DNA of 64,000 bases from Gallaecimonas mangrovi. Its GTDB lineage: Bacteria; Pseudomonadota; Gammaproteobacteria; Enterobacterales; Gallaecimonadaceae. The stretch is from NCBI RefSeq assembly GCF_003367375.1, contig NZ_CP031416.1, forward strand, positions 3,231,501 to 3,295,500. Reading direction: 5' to 3'. Shown piece by piece: positions 61,008-64,000 of this stretch; positions within the stretch are counted from its first letter, which is position 1; every line of letters starts with the position of its first letter. Position numbers and translations under genes: made by a program. A model generated the notes under the pieces. It worked only from the letters and a program-made list of their open reading frames with translations. It did not search any database and was not told the DNA's origin.

Positions 61008-63069
61008 ATGAAAGCAGGTAAGATCCTGGCGATAGTGCTTGGTGTGGTGGTGATACTGATAGTCGCCTTGGTGGCGTTTATCCTGAGCATTGACCCCAAT
61101 AGCTACAAAGGCGAGATCCAGGCCGCGGTACAAAAAAATACCGGCCGGGAACTGAAACTGGACGGCAACCTGGGTTGGACCTTCTTTCCTTCCATTGGCT
61201 TATCCATTCAAAAAGTGGCGCTGTCTGAACCTGATGGTTTTGCAAAAGGCACTACCGCGGATATTGGCGATGCAGATGTGTCGGTTAAGCTCATTCCGCT
61301 GTTATCTGGCGACATTCAAGTAGACGGTGTCAGCCTCAAAGACGTGGTAGTGAATATCAAAGCCGGCGATAAAACCCAAGCCAAAGCCGTTGCTGAAAGT
61401 GAAAACACGGGCAACACCACCACTAAAGCGCCCGACCTTAGCAGCCTGACCAAGCTCAATCTTGGCAGCATTGCCCTGCACAATATTCAAGTTAACGTGC
61501 TGGATAAAGGTGGCAAGGCAACCCAGCAGCTAGTGCTGGACGACTTAACTCTGGACGGCTTTGCCCCCGGTGCCAGCTCCACCTTAAAAGCCCGGCTGCA
61601 CACCGTTGGCCCGCAGCAAGCGGTGGCCACCCTGGATGCCGGCATCAAATTTAATAAAGATTTGACCGAAACCACGCTGTCGCGCCTGGCCGCCACTGTG
61701 CAACTTTCCGGTGAAGGTATCGCCAAACCCTTGCAGCTGCAGTTTGCTACCAAAGGCACCCTGAACATGGCCGCTGGCAGCCTGGATTTAAGCAGCCTGC
61801 AACTGGATGTGGGCAACATGGTTATCACCGGGAAACTGGCCGCCAAGTCACTGTTTGCCGACCCGACGGCCAGCGGCAGTTTAGCCATTTCGAAAACCGA
61901 CCTTCGCGGCCTGATGGAACGCTTGGGCGTTAGCCTGCCAGAGCGAGCCGACAAAACCACCTTGTCAGATTTTGCCCTGGGCTTTGATTGGCAATACGGC
62001 CAAAACAAAGCCAGCATTAGCGACCTTAAAGGCAACTTGGACGACACCAAGCTCACCGGCTCTGCCAAGGTCAATTTAGCCGGCGCCGTGCCCGATATGT
62101 CGTTAAAGCTGGCTATGGATAAGTTTGACGCTGACCGCTACCTGCCGCCTGCGTCTGACAAACCCGCCCAGGCCAGTACTCCGGCCAAAAGCTCGCCGGA
62201 AATTGAGCCCGACTTGTCAGCCCTGCGCGGCTTTAAAGCCGACGCCAATATTACCCTCGGCGCGCTGACCATTAATCACGTTAAGCTCAGCAACATCAAT
62301 TTGACCGCCACCAATGACCGGGGCCAGTTTGCACTGGCGCCGTTAAGTGCGCAGCTTTATAGCGGCAAGATTGTGCTAAGCACCCAAGTGGATGCCCGTA
62401 AACAACCGGCCAAAATCGCCATTCAAAACGATTTGTCCGGGGTTGAAATCGAACCACTGCTTAAAGACCTAATGCAGTCAGACAAGCCATTACTGGCCGG
62501 TACCACCACCGCCAAAGCCAACCTAACCGCAGTGGGCTTACCTCAACCAGCCTGACCAGAGCCTTAACGGCACCGCTAACTTCCAGTTCCGTAACGGCGC
62601 TGTGTATGGCGTGAATATCGCCCATGAGTTGCGTAAAGCCGGGGCCTTGCTCAAAGGCCAAAGCGTACCGGAAGAAGACACCAAGAAAACCGACTTCGCC
62701 GAGCTTTCCGGCTCTGCCACCTTTAAAAACGGCAAGATGAATAACCCGGATCTGCTGTTGGCGTCGCCGCTGCTGCGGGTAAATGGTGCCGGTGACATTG
62801 ATCTGGTGAAAAAATCCCTGGACTACGGCGTGTCGGCCAAACTGGTGGGTACCTTGAAAGGCCAGGATGGCAAGGCGATGGATGAACTGAAAGGGGTAAC
62901 ACTGCCGATTAAAATTACCGGTAGCTTTGACAGCCCCAAAGTTCGCCCCGATATGGACGCGCTGCTAAAAGGCAAAGCCGACCAGAAAATCAAAGAGCAA
63001 AAAGACAAGCTCAAAGACAAACTCAGTGAAAAACTCGGAGACCTTTTTAAAAAGAAAGAAGGTAACTGA
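61008..63069 (+). pseudogene. AsmA-family protein gene with a frameshift near 62540
   Basis: AsmA proteins are inner-membrane-anchored periplasmic bridges linked to outer-membrane phospholipid and LPS homeostasis. The start ATG 61008 follows AAGGAG. The N-terminal helix is KILAIVLGVVVILIVALVAFI, then the AsmA signature SIDPNSYKGEIQAAVQKNTG and LGWTFFPSIGLSIQKVALSEPDGF. The frame stops at 62555 (TAVGLPQPA then stop), while homology continues in the next frame from about 62542 (SLNGTANFQFRNGAVYGVN and onward to 63069). Reinserting two A residues would read GLTSTSLNQSLNGT through the break. It may be a real inactivation, a recoding site or a sequencing artefact. Ends in a Lys-rich coiled tail. 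Confidence 0.78.
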
Positions 63070-63119
63070 GAAAGGCTCCGCTCTCTTATTTGAGATATAC
63101 GCCAAGGAAATAACCCAGT

Positions 63120-63147
63120 AAAAAAGCGGCCTAAAAGCCGCTTTTTT
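63120..63147. terminator. Bidirectional terminator between asmA-like and metallo-hydrolase genes
   Basis: A6-GCGGC-CTAAAA-GCCGC-T6 hairpin between the convergent genes ending at 63069 and 63198. Confidence 0.9.
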
Positions 63148-63197
63148 ACCTTAACCAAGGCCGCATTCCTATCGAATTCAGATGGCACCAGTAGCCA

Positions 63198-64000
63198 TTA
63201 AACAGCCGGCGACCAAGCATCGTAGTTAAGAACATAATTATTATGTTCCCGGTGAATTTTACCGGACGCCGGTAAATTGAAGTGCATGCCGCTAATAGAG
63301 AGTTGATCCGTTGCCACCCGGTCCAAAAGCGCGGCTCGCACTTTCGACGCTTCACTTGGATCGCTGTCAAAGGCAATAGTGACTTCAGGGTGTGCCATTT
63401 GAAGATGCGGGAAGTGAACAATATCTCCCCATATCAGTAGCGAGTCTTTTTCATCGCCGACCAAATAGCCTGTATGGCCAGGGGTATGCCCGAAGAGCGG
63501 CACAGCCTGAATACCAGGCAAGATAGCCTCATTACTGAAGGGGACCAATTTATCATCGTAAGCATCAAAAGCATTACGCGCTAAGCCAAAAAAGGGCTTA
63601 AAGCCATCAGAGGCTGAAGAATAAATCATGTCATCTCGCCAAAATGCCAGCTCTTTTTCATGAACATAAAGCTCCTGCACATTTTGAAATAAGGGTGTCG
63701 CCAATGCTCCGGCTAAGCCACCGGCATGGTCAGGATGAGCGTGGGTCAATAACACGGTATCAATATCCAGGGGGTCAAACCCCGCTGCCAATAACGCGCT
63801 ATTTAGGCGGCCCCCCCAACCATTAATGCCACCGGCACCACTGTCTACTAAAATGGTACGGCCTGCGGTTTGTACAACGAAGACATTCACATTTATCCGT
63901 GGTAACGGTTCAACGCCCCTTTTTTCCAATATGGCTTCCGCTTTATTCGCTTCAATTCCATTTAACAATTCAAAAGAGACATCGAGATAACCATCACTCA
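63198..64000 (-). CDS. Metallo-beta-lactamase-fold hydrolase, 5' end outside window
   Basis: The frame is open to the window end, where SDGYLDVSFELLNGIEAN precedes the first internal start; the TTG at 63968 is not a convincing start. The visible ~267 residues contain TILVDSGAGG, the metal motif LTHAHPDHAGG (HxHxDH), FGHTPGHTGYLVGDE and LLIWGDIVHFPHLQ, which place it in the glyoxalase-II/lactonase-like MBL group. A periplasmic signal may exist upstream of the window. Substrate unknown; quorum-signal lactonase is one of several possibilities and is not supported by a specific motif. Confidence 0.83.
   Translation of the reverse strand, partial: SDGYLDVSFELLNGIEANKAEAILEKRGVEPLPRINVNVFVVQTAGRTILVDSGAGGINGWGGRLNSALLAAGFDPLDIDTVLLTHAHPDHAGGLAGALATPLFQNVQELYVHEKELAFWRDDMIYSSASDGFKPFFGLARNAFDAYDDKLVPFSNEAILPGIQAVPLFGHTPGHTGYLVGDEKDSLLIWGDIVHFPHLQMAHPEVTIAFDSDPSEASKVRAALLDRVATDQLSISGMHFNLPASGKIHREHNNYVLNYDAWSPAV

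Overview
The window is a gammaproteobacterial chromosome segment. Gene order and protein types (alr-dnaB, yafC-dkgB, map with a ParD-like partner, oppABCDF, PldA) and a fairly high G+C with heavy CAG/GCC/CTG codon use fit an Alteromonadales-like lineage. Gallaecimonas or a relative is my best guess, from general resemblance only. Coding density is high. Most operons are translationally coupled through ATGA overlaps, and many intergenic gaps hold clear hairpin-plus-T-run terminators. I saw no rRNA, tRNA, CRISPR array or prophage.

Region 1 (1-20979) is most of a type VI secretion (T6SS) locus on the plus strand. It runs tssF (cut by the window start), tssG, vgrG with a long Ser/Thr/Asn-rich tail, a DUF2169 adaptor fused to pentapeptide repeats, a second pentapeptide-repeat protein, DUF3540, a DUF4150 PAAR-like tip, tssJ, tssK, tssL, tssM and tssA. 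TssB, C, D, E and H are not in the window and probably lie upstream or elsewhere. The tip block (VgrG to DUF4150) sits inside the structural operon. After tssA come three unrecognised co-directional genes: a small His/Phe/Ala-rich protein, a 611-residue protein ending in a GNAT acetyltransferase domain, and a very basic 248-residue protein. A convergent 148-residue basic protein closes the block. This tail is the best candidate for an undescribed effector and modification module.

Region 2 (21092-29227) is a patchwork. It has a LysR remnant with an in-frame stop, a TetR regulator divergent from a metallo-beta-lactamase-fold hydrolase with a candidate operator between them, and a ParD-like gene with map, preceded by a 24-bp perfect palindrome. 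Next is a large winged-helix/STAND-NTPase/TPR signalling protein whose last third switches abruptly to AT-rich, Lys/Asn-rich sequence. An equally AT-rich 126-residue gene follows. Last is a Y1 (HUH) transposase gene bracketed by a perfect 17-bp inverted repeat.

Region 3 (29467-41189) holds two large lipoproteins of unknown function, a DUF4174 protein, a secreted GH92 alpha-mannosidase, an old-yellow-enzyme reductase with the aldo/keto reductase dkgB and its divergent LysR regulator (yafC-like), and a small exported protein.

Region 4 (41273-56873) holds an oppABCDF oligopeptide importer, a TonB-dependent receptor with OprC/NosA-type copper ligands and a candidate operator, a glycosyltransferase family 9 protein, a PAS-GGDEF diguanylate cyclase, a luciferase-like monooxygenase, a DctPQM TRAP transporter, and an HxlR regulator followed by yjbQ.

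Region 5 (56870-64000) holds a small zinc-ribbon protein, alr, dnaB, an outer-membrane phospholipase A with an extra disordered N-terminal stretch, an AsmA-family gene broken by a frameshift, and a metallo-beta-lactamase-fold hydrolase cut by the window end. All family calls come from reading motifs; no search was run.
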